From: Chloroflexota bacterium
GTDB lineage: Bacteria; Chloroflexota; Dehalococcoidia; UBA1151; UBA1328
DNA length: 17,097 nt
NCBI GenBank assembly: GCA_002687335.1
Contig: NYZY01000098.1
Coordinates: 1 to 17,097, forward strand
Direction: 5' to 3'
The position numbers were made by a program, and so were the translations under genes. Below the pieces are notes generated by a model. It was not told the origin of the DNA, searched no databases, and saw only the letters and a list, made by a program, of their open reading frames with translations. This document shows, piece after piece, positions 1 to 6,469 of this stretch (position 1 is its first letter; the number at the start of each line of letters is the position of its first letter).

Positions 1-291
1 CATTGCTACATCAAACTCATTGTCCGCGAAGGGCAGCGACATTGCATCACCCTCAATAAGTTCTACGTTAGATTTCATTCGCCGCGCTTGACGACGAATA
101 AACGGGAAATAACTTTCATGATTGTCGAGTGCCACTACATCATGTCCCATGCTTGCTACAGCGAGGCTCATCCAGCCAGACCCGGCCCCGGCTTCAAGCG
201 TCCTCCCAGGTGGTACATGCCTGCGTATCGCTCGAGGTACTACCTCCATCCTCCGGCGCAATAGGTAGCGCGTGTTCGGATCAATCATCAT
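1..291 (-). CDS. SAM-dependent methyltransferase, class I, N-terminal fragment
   Basis: Partial gene; the C-terminal part lies beyond the left edge, leaving 97 codons. On the minus strand the frame reads a motif I glycine-rich loop (LEAGAGSGWMSLAVA, about residues 33-47), then an acidic second-strand end (VVALDNH), and near the window edge GDAMSLPFADNEFDVAM, the adenine-contact/motif II region typical of the Methyltransf_11/25 families. This is a Rossmann-fold SAM-binding core; the substrate cannot be told because the C-terminal half is missing. Two adjacent ATG codons (289-291 and 286-288) are possible starts. The start overlaps the end of the upstream two-helix membrane protein gene by 11 bases, so it is probably the last or a late gene of the 747-to-1 operon and translationally coupled. 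Family seen directly; role unknown. Confidence 0.85.
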   Translation of the reverse strand, partial: MMIDPNTRYLLRRRMEVVPRAIRRHVPPGRTLEAGAGSGWMSLAVASMGHDVVALDNHESYFPFIRRQARRMKSNVELIEGDAMSLPFADNEFDVAM

Positions 292-508
292 CGTTGTCTC
301 GTGTCAATCCCATCAACAGCGCGAATCCTAGGATTGTGAAGAGACAAGCTGCAGCAACGGCAATGCCAATATGCAGTGAATTAATTTCAATGAAAGATTG
401 TCCTCGGTCAAGCAAGTAAAGTATTAGTGCCACAATTGCCGAGATGCCGGCCAGTACCAGACAGAGCCCCCAGGAAAGGAAACCGGCCAGACCACGGAAA
501 AAGCTCAT
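281..508 (-). CDS. Small two-helix membrane protein, unknown function
   Basis: 75 residues. Two hydrophobic stretches, about residues 8-33 (rich in L, A, I, V) and 46-67, flank a short polar hairpin (DRGQSFIEINS). The tail is strongly acidic (TRDNDDD). It probably sits in the cytoplasmic membrane with both ends on the same side. No family recognised. The ATG overlaps the TGA of the upstream zinc-finger-like gene by four bases (ATGA), and its own end overlaps the methyltransferase start, so the three genes form one coupled operon. The hydrophobic profile and precise overlaps support a real gene. Confidence 0.7.
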   Translation of the reverse strand: MSFFRGLAGFLSWGLCLVLAGISAIVALILYLLDRGQSFIEINSLHIGIAVAAACLFTILGFALLMGLTRDNDDD

Positions 509-747
509 TGTTTTTCCTCAAGTTCGAGTTTTTCAAGACGATAAGCGCTGAAGATATGGATGTCCGAGTTCTCTAACAATCGTTCCAGACAGGATGCGCA
601 CATTGGCTGCAGCAACCCATCGTCTTCCGAATGTTTGTGCTTGAGGTCCCCCTCGTAGCAGTGTGAAACGAGATATTCTGCAGTCTCCGGTTCATTGAGC
701 CGAGTCGGCGTCAACCCGTGGACATCAACGCACATACGACAGTGCAT
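505..747 (-). CDS. Small zinc-finger-like protein (CxxC...CxxC), unknown function
   Basis: 80 residues from the ATG at 745-747. Cysteine pairs C3/C6 (CRMC) and C50/C53 (CASC) with H29/C30 between them suggest a zinc-binding fold; the C-terminal part is helical and charged (LEKLELEEKQ). Not assignable to a named family. The open frame extends upstream to an ATG at 817-819, which would give 104 residues, but that start would overlap the sec61-beta start codon, and a TATA-like CTTTTAAT at 777-770 lies about 26 bases before 747, the right distance for a leaderless transcript. I therefore prefer 747. First gene of the operon with the two-helix membrane protein and the methyltransferase. Confidence 0.65.
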   Translation of the reverse strand: MHCRMCVDVHGLTPTRLNEPETAEYLVSHCYEGDLKHKHSEDDGLLQPMCASCLERLLENSDIHIFSAYRLEKLELEEKQ

Positions 748-769
748 GGACGCGGCGACAGAGTCCCTG

Positions 770-777
770 ATTAAAAG
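770..777 (-). promoter_or_regulatory. TATA box for the 747-to-1 operon
   Basis: CTTTTAAT on the minus strand, centred about 26 bases upstream of the ATG at 747. This spacing predicts transcription starting at the start codon. It lies back to back with the sec61-beta TATA box in a 70-base divergent promoter region. Confidence 0.5.
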
Positions 778-787
778 GTTCTCAAGG

Positions 788-795
788 CTTAAATA
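788..795 (+). promoter_or_regulatory. TATA box of sec61-beta (leaderless)
   Basis: CTTAAATA centred 26 bases upstream of the ATG at 818. In archaea transcription starts about 25-27 bases after the TATA centre, which here falls on the start codon, so the transcript is predicted to be leaderless. No Shine-Dalgarno sequence precedes the ATG. Confidence 0.6.
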
Positions 796-817
796 ATCGC
801 CACAGGTCGAGCCGCAC

Positions 818-1063
818 ATGGCGAAGGAGAAGAAGACGCAAGGCTTCCAGTCGGCAGCCGGACTGATACGCTATTTCGACGCCGAAGATAGTAATGCATT
901 GCAAATCTCACGCTGGGGCGTCATGCTAGGTGGAATCCTCGCTATCTTAGTCGTAGAAATTTCTACCGCCACCGGCCTCCAGAATGGTGCATATACGCTA
1001 GCGGCCGGGCTCTCCCTGATTCTAATCAACGAATTCCGAATCGCGCGCTCGCTTACCCTCTAA
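818..1063 (+). CDS. secG: Preprotein translocase subunit Sec61-beta (SecG), extended
   Basis: Small subunit of the SecYEG/Sec61 protein-conducting channel in the cytoplasmic membrane. The N-terminal half carries the archaeal/eukaryotic Sec61-beta signature: lysine-rich start, then GFQSAAGLIRYFDAEDSNALQIS (split here as GFQSAAGLIRYFDAEDS, residues 9-25), followed by one helix at about 33-51. Archaeal Sec61-beta proteins are usually about 50-60 residues; this one has 81 because a second hydrophobic stretch (about 55-74) follows, ending in RIARSLTL. The second helix would return the C-terminus to the cytoplasm. Leaderless promoter at 788-795. The transglutaminase-like gene starts 24 bases after the stop and is probably co-transcribed. 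Confidence 0.85.
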   Translation: MAKEKKTQGFQSAAGLIRYFDAEDSNALQISRWGVMLGGILAILVVEISTATGLQNGAYTLAAGLSLILINEFRIARSLTL

Positions 1064-1087
1064 TAGCACACGGAATTGATATCGGCA

Positions 1088-2311
1088 ATGGAGCAGTGCA
1101 ACTACTGCGGATTCGTGCTTCAGGCTAGCGATACAGGCTGCCCTAACTGCGGGGCAGCTACCAATGGACAACAGTCTCTTAGGGCTGGCACTTCGCCACA
1201 GCAATCTGCCGTAACGCCCTACGTGCCCACCCAACGACGCCGGGCTCCAAAATGGCTGAAACCACTAGTGACAATCTTACTCATCGCTGCACTACTTTCA
1301 CTACCGCAAGCGCAGCCATACCTGCAACAGCTTGACGACATGTTTGACGAGCTATCTACACCTTACTACGACGTGCCGGAAACAATCACGATGACCATGA
1401 TACGCAATTTCACTATTTTTCTAGGAGATCCAATAGATGACCGAGGTACAACAAACGAATCAGATGACCAAGCAAACTCAGCCAACTGGAGACTGGCACT
1501 AAGCGAGCCAGGCCACCGTCCCAGTGGGCCGCAAGGTATTGGGAGCGACTGGCAGGAACTACTGTCGTTGGAAGCGAACCCCACTCCCGACTTACGTTCC
1601 GGCAAAATGGTTTGGGAAGGTACACTGACGGGTGATGAGAGGATTGATATCAGCGTTAACTACCAAGTACGAGTCAATACCATTCTCAGTCAGCTGACAC
1701 CAGATGACTCCGGCACTGTCGAGGATGTCCCTGAAGACTGGGATGTTTTCTTGCAAGATGAATGGAAAATTGAGCCATCAAACCCGCAGGTCCAAACGCT
1801 CGCTGCTGAGCTCTCTGATGGGAGCGACGGGAACGTATTATGGATACTACGTAACATCTTTGATTACATCATGGAGAATTTCGATTATGTACTAGGGGCG
1901 ACTCCACGCAGCTGCCAGCAAACGTTAGCAAACGGTTATGGAGATTGCGATGATCTCGGACTACTCTTCGCTTCGTTATCTCGTGCAGCCGGTATCCCGG
2001 CCTGGATGGAACTGGGGATGATTCCCCGTTCAGCAGACGGCCTGCAGGATTGGGGTGGGCACGCCTGGGTCAACGCTTTAGTGCCACTTTCCAACGGGAA
2101 CCTAACTGTAATTACGGCAGATCTCGCTAATGGATACTTCCTCTGGATGCCACCTTATCGACTTTCAGAATGGGTTGACAACGGAGATCCTGATGACCTG
2201 AAGGCTTTCTACTTCCTTTTCTCCTCACAAGGGAAAGGGGCTGCCAGCTTCAGCGAGGATCTTACCATCGCCAGCTGGAGCCAGGAAGGTAAGCTCCGTA
2301 TCGCGGCATGA
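1088..2311 (+). CDS. Membrane-anchored zinc-ribbon / transglutaminase-like protein
   Basis: 407 residues from the ATG at 1088; a TTG at 1076 would add four residues but the ATG puts the zinc ribbon at the very N-terminus as in related proteins. Domains in order: CxxC...CxxC zinc ribbon (C4, C7, C18, C21), a polar linker, one transmembrane helix (about 56-72, LVTILLIAALLSL), a linker of about 190 residues, and a transglutaminase-like cysteine-protease fold (about 245-370). The triad is visible: Cys287 in YGDCDD, His325 in GGHAW and Asp345 in TADL. Topology predicts the ribbon inside and the catalytic domain outside. Such domains cleave or crosslink peptides, but the substrate is unknown. It follows secG by 24 bases and its TGA overlaps the ATG of the acetyltransferase gene (ATGA). 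Confidence 0.8.
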   Translation: MEQCNYCGFVLQASDTGCPNCGAATNGQQSLRAGTSPQQSAVTPYVPTQRRRAPKWLKPLVTILLIAALLSLPQAQPYLQQLDDMFDELSTPYYDVPETITMTMIRNFTIFLGDPIDDRGTTNESDDQANSANWRLALSEPGHRPSGPQGIGSDWQELLSLEANPTPDLRSGKMVWEGTLTGDERIDISVNYQVRVNTILSQLTPDDSGTVEDVPEDWDVFLQDEWKIEPSNPQVQTLAAELSDGSDGNVLWILRNIFDYIMENFDYVLGATPRSCQQTLANGYGDCDDLGLLFASLSRAAGIPAWMELGMIPRSADGLQDWGGHAWVNALVPLSNGNLTVITADLANGYFLWMPPYRLSEWVDNGDPDDLKAFYFLFSSQGKGAASFSEDLTIASWSQEGKLRIAA

Positions 2312-2739
2312 AGTACCTTCTTTTCCAGCCGGAGGAGCTGGATGAACTTATGCAGTTCCTAACAGCAAATCTAGACGAGAACTACAAACCAGAAGTATTC
2401 CTAAAAATCCAGTCGCAGTGGCCTGACGGTTTCGCGATAGCGCGACGCAGTGGAATTATTGTCGGAGCCGCGTGCGGTGCGCTGCTGCCAGGAGATAAGT
2501 TGCGAGTACTGATTCTAGTCCTCGCACCGGAGCTGCAGCGTCGAGGGCACGGACGCAAACTACTCGAAATGCTAATGGCAGCTGGACGCAAGCACGGTTG
2601 CAAACGCGTTGCCCTCGAGGCACGTGTCGATTCAGCCGCGGTCAAGTTTTACCGTCACCTCGGTTTTTCCAGCGTAGATTTACTGCCGTGCTATTATCAA
2701 GACGGTGGCGACGCAGTCGTTATGGAACGGTTAGTATAG
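2308..2739 (+). CDS. GNAT-family N-acetyltransferase (RimI-like)
   Basis: 143 residues, normal for a single GNAT domain. The acetyl-CoA-binding motif A is clear: LVLAPELQRRGHGRKLLEML with the Q/R-x-x-G-x-G signature at Q77-G82, followed by strand/helix AGRKHGCKRVALEARVDS and motif B AAVKFYRHLGF (about 110-120), where Y115 is the usual general acid. It transfers an acetyl group from acetyl-CoA to an amine; the substrate could be a protein N-terminus or a small molecule and is not deducible. Starts inside the stop of the transglutaminase gene (ATGA at 2308-2311), so translation is coupled. Last gene of the sec61-beta operon. Confidence 0.85.
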   Translation: MKYLLFQPEELDELMQFLTANLDENYKPEVFLKIQSQWPDGFAIARRSGIIVGAACGALLPGDKLRVLILVLAPELQRRGHGRKLLEMLMAAGRKHGCKRVALEARVDSAAVKFYRHLGFSSVDLLPCYYQDGGDAVVMERLV

Positions 2740-2856
2740 CGAATCGTCACTCCAATGCAATCAAGCGGTAACGCCGCAAACAACTGAAACCCAAAGCATA
2801 AACCATAATATTCGGCGTATGCCGAGAAATGCAAGCCCAGATATAAAAAATTAACC

Positions 2857-2867
2857 TTGGTAACCAA
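2857..2867. promoter_or_regulatory. Short dyad TTGGT-A-ACCAA upstream of tfb
   Basis: Five-base arms around a central A, about 55 bases upstream of the tfb TATA box, just after an A/T-rich run. Could be a regulator site; chance is not excluded because the arms are short. The rest of the 236-base gap 2740-2975 holds a small CGGC/GCCG hairpin (about 2813-2824), the 2882-2893 palindrome and the tfb promoter; no tRNA or small gene was seen. Confidence 0.25.
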
Positions 2868-2881
2868 ATCTGAGTTCTAAA

Positions 2882-2893
2882 AATACATGTATT
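2882..2893. promoter_or_regulatory. 12-bp perfect palindrome AATACATGTATT, candidate operator of tfb
   Basis: A perfect self-complementary 12-mer located 25 bases upstream of the tfb TATA box, in the longest non-coding stretch of the window. Its position next to BRE/TATA suits a dimeric regulator. No regulator can be named. Confidence 0.4.
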
Positions 2894-2917
2894 GCCGAAT
2901 AAAGTTTTGCACAAAGG

Positions 2918-2925
2918 CTTTTATA
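2918..2925 (+). promoter_or_regulatory. TATA box of tfb
   Basis: CTTTTATA, preceded by a purine-rich BRE-like AAAGG. The predicted start of transcription is about 2947-2949, giving a leader of roughly 28 bases that contains a strong Shine-Dalgarno sequence, unlike most promoters in this window. Confidence 0.6.
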
Positions 2926-2963
2926 CTCGCCCAAATCCGCCCCGCCCCAGCTACTGTAGGTAT

Positions 2964-2970
2964 GGAGGTG
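2964..2970 (+). promoter_or_regulatory. Ribosome binding site of tfb (GGAGGTG)
   Basis: Perfect match to the anti-Shine-Dalgarno core, five bases before the ATG at 2976. It fixes the tfb start and marks tfb as a leadered, SD-dependent gene among mostly leaderless neighbours. Confidence 0.75.
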
Positions 2971-2975
2971 TTTGA

Positions 2976-3917
2976 ATGGCGACAAAATCAAAAAAGAAAA
3001 CCGAAAAAGTAGAAGATGTGCTTACCTGTTCAGAGTGTGGCAGCGGACATTTAAAACGGGACTATGACCACGCTGAAGTAGTCTGCGCCGACTGCGGACT
3101 GGTGCTAGAGGAGAACATTGTCGACCCTGGTCCGGAATGGCGCGCTTTCGATATGCAACAGGAGAACGCCCTCGCACGAGCAGGGCCACCAATGTCAACC
3201 ACTCTGCCCGACAAGGGACTTTCGACCGAAATATCACCCACAAACCGAGATTACTACGGTCGTTCCATTTCCAACCGGAACCAGTCTATGCTGTTCCGCA
3301 TGCGAAAATGGCAACGCCGCGCCCGCGCCTCCAAATCAGCTGAGCGCAACATGGCAGTTGCTATGCGCGAAATGCAAGCGGTAGCTACAAACCTGAAACT
3401 ACCGCGCCGCATCCAAGAAACAGCTGCATTCATCTATCGACGCGCAATTCAGGAGCAATCGCTCTCAGGTCGTGCAATTGAAATGGTGGCCTGTGCTGCA
3501 CTATATGCCGCCTGCCGGCAGGAAGGAGTACCGCGTACACTGACGGAAATCAGCCGTCACAGTCGTTATTCACGCAAAGAAATTTCGCGTACTTACCAGG
3601 TGATGGTTAAGGCTCTAAAAATGCACTCAATGCCTCCACTGCCTGAGGATTATCTGCCGCGCATCTGTTCTAAGCTAGAATTAACACCAAAAGTTGAAGG
3701 CACTGCCCGCGACCTTCTACGCGCTGCTCAGGACGTACCACTCACTAATTCAGTGCCAATCTCGCTCGCGGCAGCATCGGTATACATTGCCTCAATCATT
3801 AATAACGAACGACGCAAGCAGAAGGACGTCGCGCGCGCCGCAGACCTAACTGAAGTTACAATTCGCAGCCGCTACAAGGAAATGGCACAGTTCCTGAACA
3901 TCGACATCCACATCTGA
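2976..3917 (+). CDS. tfb: Transcription initiation factor IIB (TFB)
   Basis: General transcription factor that binds the TBP-TATA complex and BRE, and recruits archaeal RNA polymerase. 313 residues, the usual family length. Lysine-rich N-terminus, then a zinc ribbon (C18, C21, C37, C40; CSECG and CADCG) and the conserved linker ENIVDPGPEWRAF (about 46-58), which marks B-reader/B-linker regions. Two cyclin-like repeats follow, about 125-200 (including AAFIYRRA and ACAALYAACRQEG) and 220-305 (including AAASVYIASI and DLTEVTIRSRYKEM, the recognition-helix region). Own promoter and strong SD site; the TATA box of the next gene begins three bases after its stop. Cannot tell whether the genome has further TFB paralogues. 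Confidence 0.95.
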   Translation: MATKSKKKTEKVEDVLTCSECGSGHLKRDYDHAEVVCADCGLVLEENIVDPGPEWRAFDMQQENALARAGPPMSTTLPDKGLSTEISPTNRDYYGRSISNRNQSMLFRMRKWQRRARASKSAERNMAVAMREMQAVATNLKLPRRIQETAAFIYRRAIQEQSLSGRAIEMVACAALYAACRQEGVPRTLTEISRHSRYSRKEISRTYQVMVKALKMHSMPPLPEDYLPRICSKLELTPKVEGTARDLLRAAQDVPLTNSVPISLAAASVYIASIINNERRKQKDVARAADLTEVTIRSRYKEMAQFLNIDIHI

Positions 3918-3919
3918 CG

Positions 3920-3926
3920 CTTTTAA
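3920..3926 (+). promoter_or_regulatory. TATA box of the MBL hydrolase operon (leaderless)
   Basis: CTTTTAA centred 25 bases upstream of the ATG at 3948, predicting a leaderless transcript. It sits within a small dyad (CGCTT, TT, AAGCG at 3918-3929) directly after the tfb stop codon. Confidence 0.55.
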
Positions 3927-3947
3927 GCGCACCCTACTTCGGGGCAG

Positions 3948-4580
3948 ATGATTCTGCGTTGGCACGGTCATGCTTGCTTCGAGCTGCAATCCGACGTCAC
4001 ACTGGTCATTGATCCACACGATGGCCGCTCAATCGGACTGGCGCCACCGATTGCTCGTGCCGACCTTGTACTGGTTAGCCACGATCATTTCGATCATAAC
4101 CAAGTGCGGAATGTGCGTGGGCTGCGCAGCCGAGTCATCGACACTGCAGGGCAGCATCAATTCCAGGGCCGCAGCATTCGAGGCATACAGGCATTCCATG
4201 ATGATGAACAAGGCGCAAAGCGTGGCGAGATAGTCATGTTTAAATTCGAAATGCAAGGTGTTTCCTTCCTCCACGCTGCTGATCTGGGCCACTATCCTAC
4301 TGAACAAATGGACCTAATGCGGGGGTGTGACCTGCTATTTCTCCCAGTGGGAGGCGTCTTCACCGTCGACGCCGCAATGGCGTGGCGCATAGCACAGGCA
4401 ATCGCACCACGCGTAGTCGTGCCTATGCACTATCGCTACGGCTCGCTTACACTCGCTATCGATGATGTCCAGCCCTTTCTCGATAGCAGCCCATGGCCGG
4501 TAGTGGACCTCGGCACCGAGATGGAACTGGAGCAGGATGACCTGCCAATGCAGCCGGAAGTGTGGAGGTTTCTGGGCTGA
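3948..4580 (+). CDS. Metallo-beta-lactamase-fold hydrolase (UlaG/UPF0173-like)
   Basis: 210 residues. Opens with the strand pattern of the UlaG-like branch (LRWHGHACFEL, then VIDPHDG), followed by the HxHxDH metal motif HDHFDH (H45, H47, D49, H50). Further candidate ligands are H84, D112 (AADLGH) and H161 (VPMHYRYG). This fold usually hydrolyses lactones, phosphodiesters or thioesters with two bound metals; the substrate is not deducible. Likely cytoplasmic, with no signal or membrane segment. Leaderless promoter at 3920. Its TGA overlaps the ATG of the next membrane protein by one base (TGATG), so it heads an operon with the kinase-like protein, the 54-residue protein and the Xaa-Pro peptidase. 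Confidence 0.85.
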   Translation: MILRWHGHACFELQSDVTLVIDPHDGRSIGLAPPIARADLVLVSHDHFDHNQVRNVRGLRSRVIDTAGQHQFQGRSIRGIQAFHDDEQGAKRGEIVMFKFEMQGVSFLHAADLGHYPTEQMDLMRGCDLLFLPVGGVFTVDAAMAWRIAQAIAPRVVVPMHYRYGSLTLAIDDVQPFLDSSPWPVVDLGTEMELEQDDLPMQPEVWRFLG

Positions 4581-5203
4581 TGAACCAACACATCTTCCGC
4601 CGCTTCAATCACACTATGGGAGCGTGCTATGTAGTCTACTTTCTACTCCCATTGACACTATTTGGAATTGAGCGGTTTGTCTTCGCAGCTGGTTTCTGGT
4701 TCGCCACCGCCACAGTTGACGCTATGCGTCTACGCTCCTCACGCAAAATGCCTGGCATCCGCGACTACGAGCAGAACCGTATTGCCGGTTTCCTCTGGTT
4801 CTCTAGCGGCGCAACCATACTGCTGGCGGCACACGAATATCTTGGCGTTGGTCAAGCAGTGGTAATAGCGACTATCATTGCTGCTGCTTACACCGACCCC
4901 TTACTGGGTGAGCTGAAATCACGACTGTCACACCAGCAAACGCTCGCCAGTGGCATCGTAATAGCGTTTCTGATTTATATATCTATCTTCGGGATGGCAA
5001 GTGGCTTTTCTGGGCTTGTACTTGGTTATGCATTGGTCGCTGCAGTCGTAATAGTTGCTGTTGAGCAGCCAAGCATAAAATGGCTTGACGATGATTTGCT
5101 AATGCAACTAGCACCAGTGGCGATACTGCTGCTGCTGGCGACTCTGCCAGGTGCTCCCCAGCTACCAAATGAAATTGTAACGGAGATGCTTGAATGCTGC
5201 TAA
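4580..5203 (+). CDS. Polytopic membrane protein, dolichol/phytol-kinase-like
   Basis: 207 residues from the ATG at 4580. The frame opens earlier at a GTG (4562), but GGAGGT at 4564-4569 and the one-base overlap with the MBL stop favour the ATG. Six to seven hydrophobic stretches. Features recalling CTP-dependent polyprenol/phytol kinases and phosphatidate cytidylyltransferases (SEC59/VTE5/DUF92 type): an N-terminal RRFNH motif before helix 1, a TDPLLGEL segment (about 105-112) at the place of the family's DPxAxxxG, and a late acidic AVEQPSIKWLDDDLLMQLAP (about 161-179) like the usual E...DDNLLIP. It would phosphorylate an isoprenoid alcohol at the membrane. Similarity is by motif only; some key residues differ, so the exact reaction is uncertain. 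Confidence 0.55.
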   Translation: MNQHIFRRFNHTMGACYVVYFLLPLTLFGIERFVFAAGFWFATATVDAMRLRSSRKMPGIRDYEQNRIAGFLWFSSGATILLAAHEYLGVGQAVVIATIIAAAYTDPLLGELKSRLSHQQTLASGIVIAFLIYISIFGMASGFSGLVLGYALVAAVVIVAVEQPSIKWLDDDLLMQLAPVAILLLLATLPGAPQLPNEIVTEMLECC

Positions 5204-5358
5204 AACTCTACATAGCATCGCTCTACTTGGCACTAGGTGCCGCAGGTGTGCTCTTCATACTGCAGGGCTACTGGCCCATCGCTTTTCTACTGTGGAGTGG
5301 TAACGTCATACCGGGAGCATTATTGGTGCAGTCACTCGGAGAAGAAAATGAGAATTAA
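5194..5358 (+). CDS. Small membrane protein, 54 residues, unknown
   Basis: Short gene easily missed. The ATG at 5194 overlaps the end of the kinase-like gene by ten bases, and its TAA at 5356-5358 overlaps the start of the Xaa-Pro peptidase by 11 bases. The product is almost entirely hydrophobic: LKLYIASLYLALGAAGVLFI, then LQGYWPIAFLLWSG, then an acidic tail ending GEENEN. It forms one or two membrane helices. Its exact fit between two coupled genes supports translation; it may be an accessory subunit of the kinase-like protein, but that is inference only. Confidence 0.5.
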   Translation: MLLKLYIASLYLALGAAGVLFILQGYWPIAFLLWSGNVIPGALLVQSLGEENEN

Positions 5359-6451
5359 TTATCGACGACGCTGGGCTGGAGTACGGCGCGCGTTGCGTGA
5401 AGCAGACGCAGACGCATTTGTCGCAGTGGCAGCTGCCAATACACGCTGGCTTGCATCTGCTGAATCACCTCCTGGCTCACCCCCTGGCTCCACACTGAAT
5501 TACGTCGTCGTACCACGACGAGGGGCACCAACCGGGATAACTTCGTCACTTGAAGGACATCGCTGCCAGAAAGAAGCAGGGGTGAAGGACTTGCGACTAT
5601 GGTCAGGTTACCCAGACGTCGGTGCTGAACACACCTCATCCAAGGCTGCACTGAAAGCTCTGCTCGAAGAAAAAGAAGCGAAGAGTGTTCTGACTGACCA
5701 TACATTGCGGCTCCAGCGCGGTATTTCCGTTCAAAATTCGACCGCGGTACGCGATCTGCGCGCTTGCAAAGCACCCGATGAACTGGAGCGTATCCGTACT
5801 GCAGTCAGACACGCGGATGCCGGGCAGAGATTTGCGCGTGAACTATGTGAAGCAGGCGCCGAGCTGGCAGAGTACGAGGTAGCTGCCGAGATTGACTACT
5901 TCCTGCGGCGGCGTGGAGTCCAAGAGACCTCCTTCACTACTATAATTGCCTCTGGATCTAACGCTGCATTCTCACACCACTCACCTGGCCGACGGCGATT
6001 GCGCGACGGCGATCCAGTCATCTGTGATTTCGGAGTTTTCTGGAAAGGCTACTGTTCTGATATTACACGCACTTATTTCGTCGGCGGCAACCCAGCTCCG
6101 AAATGGAGACGGCGATATGCTATGGTGTTAGAAGCGAATCGGCGTTCGCAAAATGCACTGCGCCACGGAGCTGTAGCACAAGATGTGGATGGCGCGGGAC
6201 GCAACTTTCTTGGCAGTAACGGAGTCGGCAAGCATTTCGTCCATGGAACTGGTCATGGTTTCGGCCATGAAATACATGAATGGCCATCGATTACCTATGG
6301 GCAGAAAACAGTCCTGCAACAAGGGATGACGGTAACTATCGAACCAGGGCTTTACTTCCCGCGACAGGGCGGTATTCGAATTGAGGATGACTTGTTGGTC
6401 ACGCGCTCCGGCTCTGAGGTGCTGACGCACTCCGCGAAGACGTTATACTGA
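5348..6451 (+). CDS. Xaa-Pro aminopeptidase/dipeptidase, M24B family
   Basis: Cytoplasmic metallopeptidase that removes N-terminal residues before proline or splits X-Pro dipeptides. 367 residues from the ATG at 5348, which has GGAG six bases upstream; the frame runs open to 5237 but that extension lies inside the 54-residue gene. N-terminal creatinase-like domain (about 1-135), then the pita-bread catalytic domain. All five metal ligands are present: D227 (VICDFG), D238 (CSDITRT), H303 (GTGHGFG), E332 (TIEPGLY) and E346 (RIEDD). Length and HEIHEWP motif are normal for PepQ/PepP-like enzymes. Last gene of the MBL operon; a leaderless elp3 promoter begins near its end. Confidence 0.9.
   Translation: MRINYRRRWAGVRRALREADADAFVAVAAANTRWLASAESPPGSPPGSTLNYVVVPRRGAPTGITSSLEGHRCQKEAGVKDLRLWSGYPDVGAEHTSSKAALKALLEEKEAKSVLTDHTLRLQRGISVQNSTAVRDLRACKAPDELERIRTAVRHADAGQRFARELCEAGAELAEYEVAAEIDYFLRRRGVQETSFTTIIASGSNAAFSHHSPGRRRLRDGDPVICDFGVFWKGYCSDITRTYFVGGNPAPKWRRRYAMVLEANRRSQNALRHGAVAQDVDGAGRNFLGSNGVGKHFVHGTGHGFGHEIHEWPSITYGQKTVLQQGMTVTIEPGLYFPRQGGIRIEDDLLVTRSGSEVLTHSAKTLY
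6443..6448 (+). promoter_or_regulatory. TATA box of elp3 (leaderless GTG)
   Basis: TTATAC inside the last codons of the Xaa-Pro peptidase gene, centred about 25 bases upstream of the GTG at 6470. There is no SD sequence before the GTG, so a leaderless transcript is predicted and supports that start. Confidence 0.45.
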
Positions 6452-6469
6452 CGCCGTACTGACGCGAAC

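Noticed and set aside
748..819. Longer N-terminus (start at 819) for the zinc-finger-like gene
   Set aside because: It would overlap the sec61-beta start codon and has no TATA-like element at the right distance, while ATG 747 does.
2740..2975. tRNA, small RNA or CRISPR in the longest spacer
   Set aside because: No cloverleaf, no TTC-arm pattern and no spaced repeats were found; only short palindromes and the tfb promoter.
5237..5347. N-terminal extension of the Xaa-Pro peptidase
   Set aside because: The family-like N-terminus begins at ATG 5348, which has an SD site; the extension lies in the frame-shifted shadow of the 54-residue membrane gene.
5355..5774. 139-residue minus-strand frame
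   Set aside because: Antisense to the N-terminal domain of the Xaa-Pro peptidase; no support of its own.
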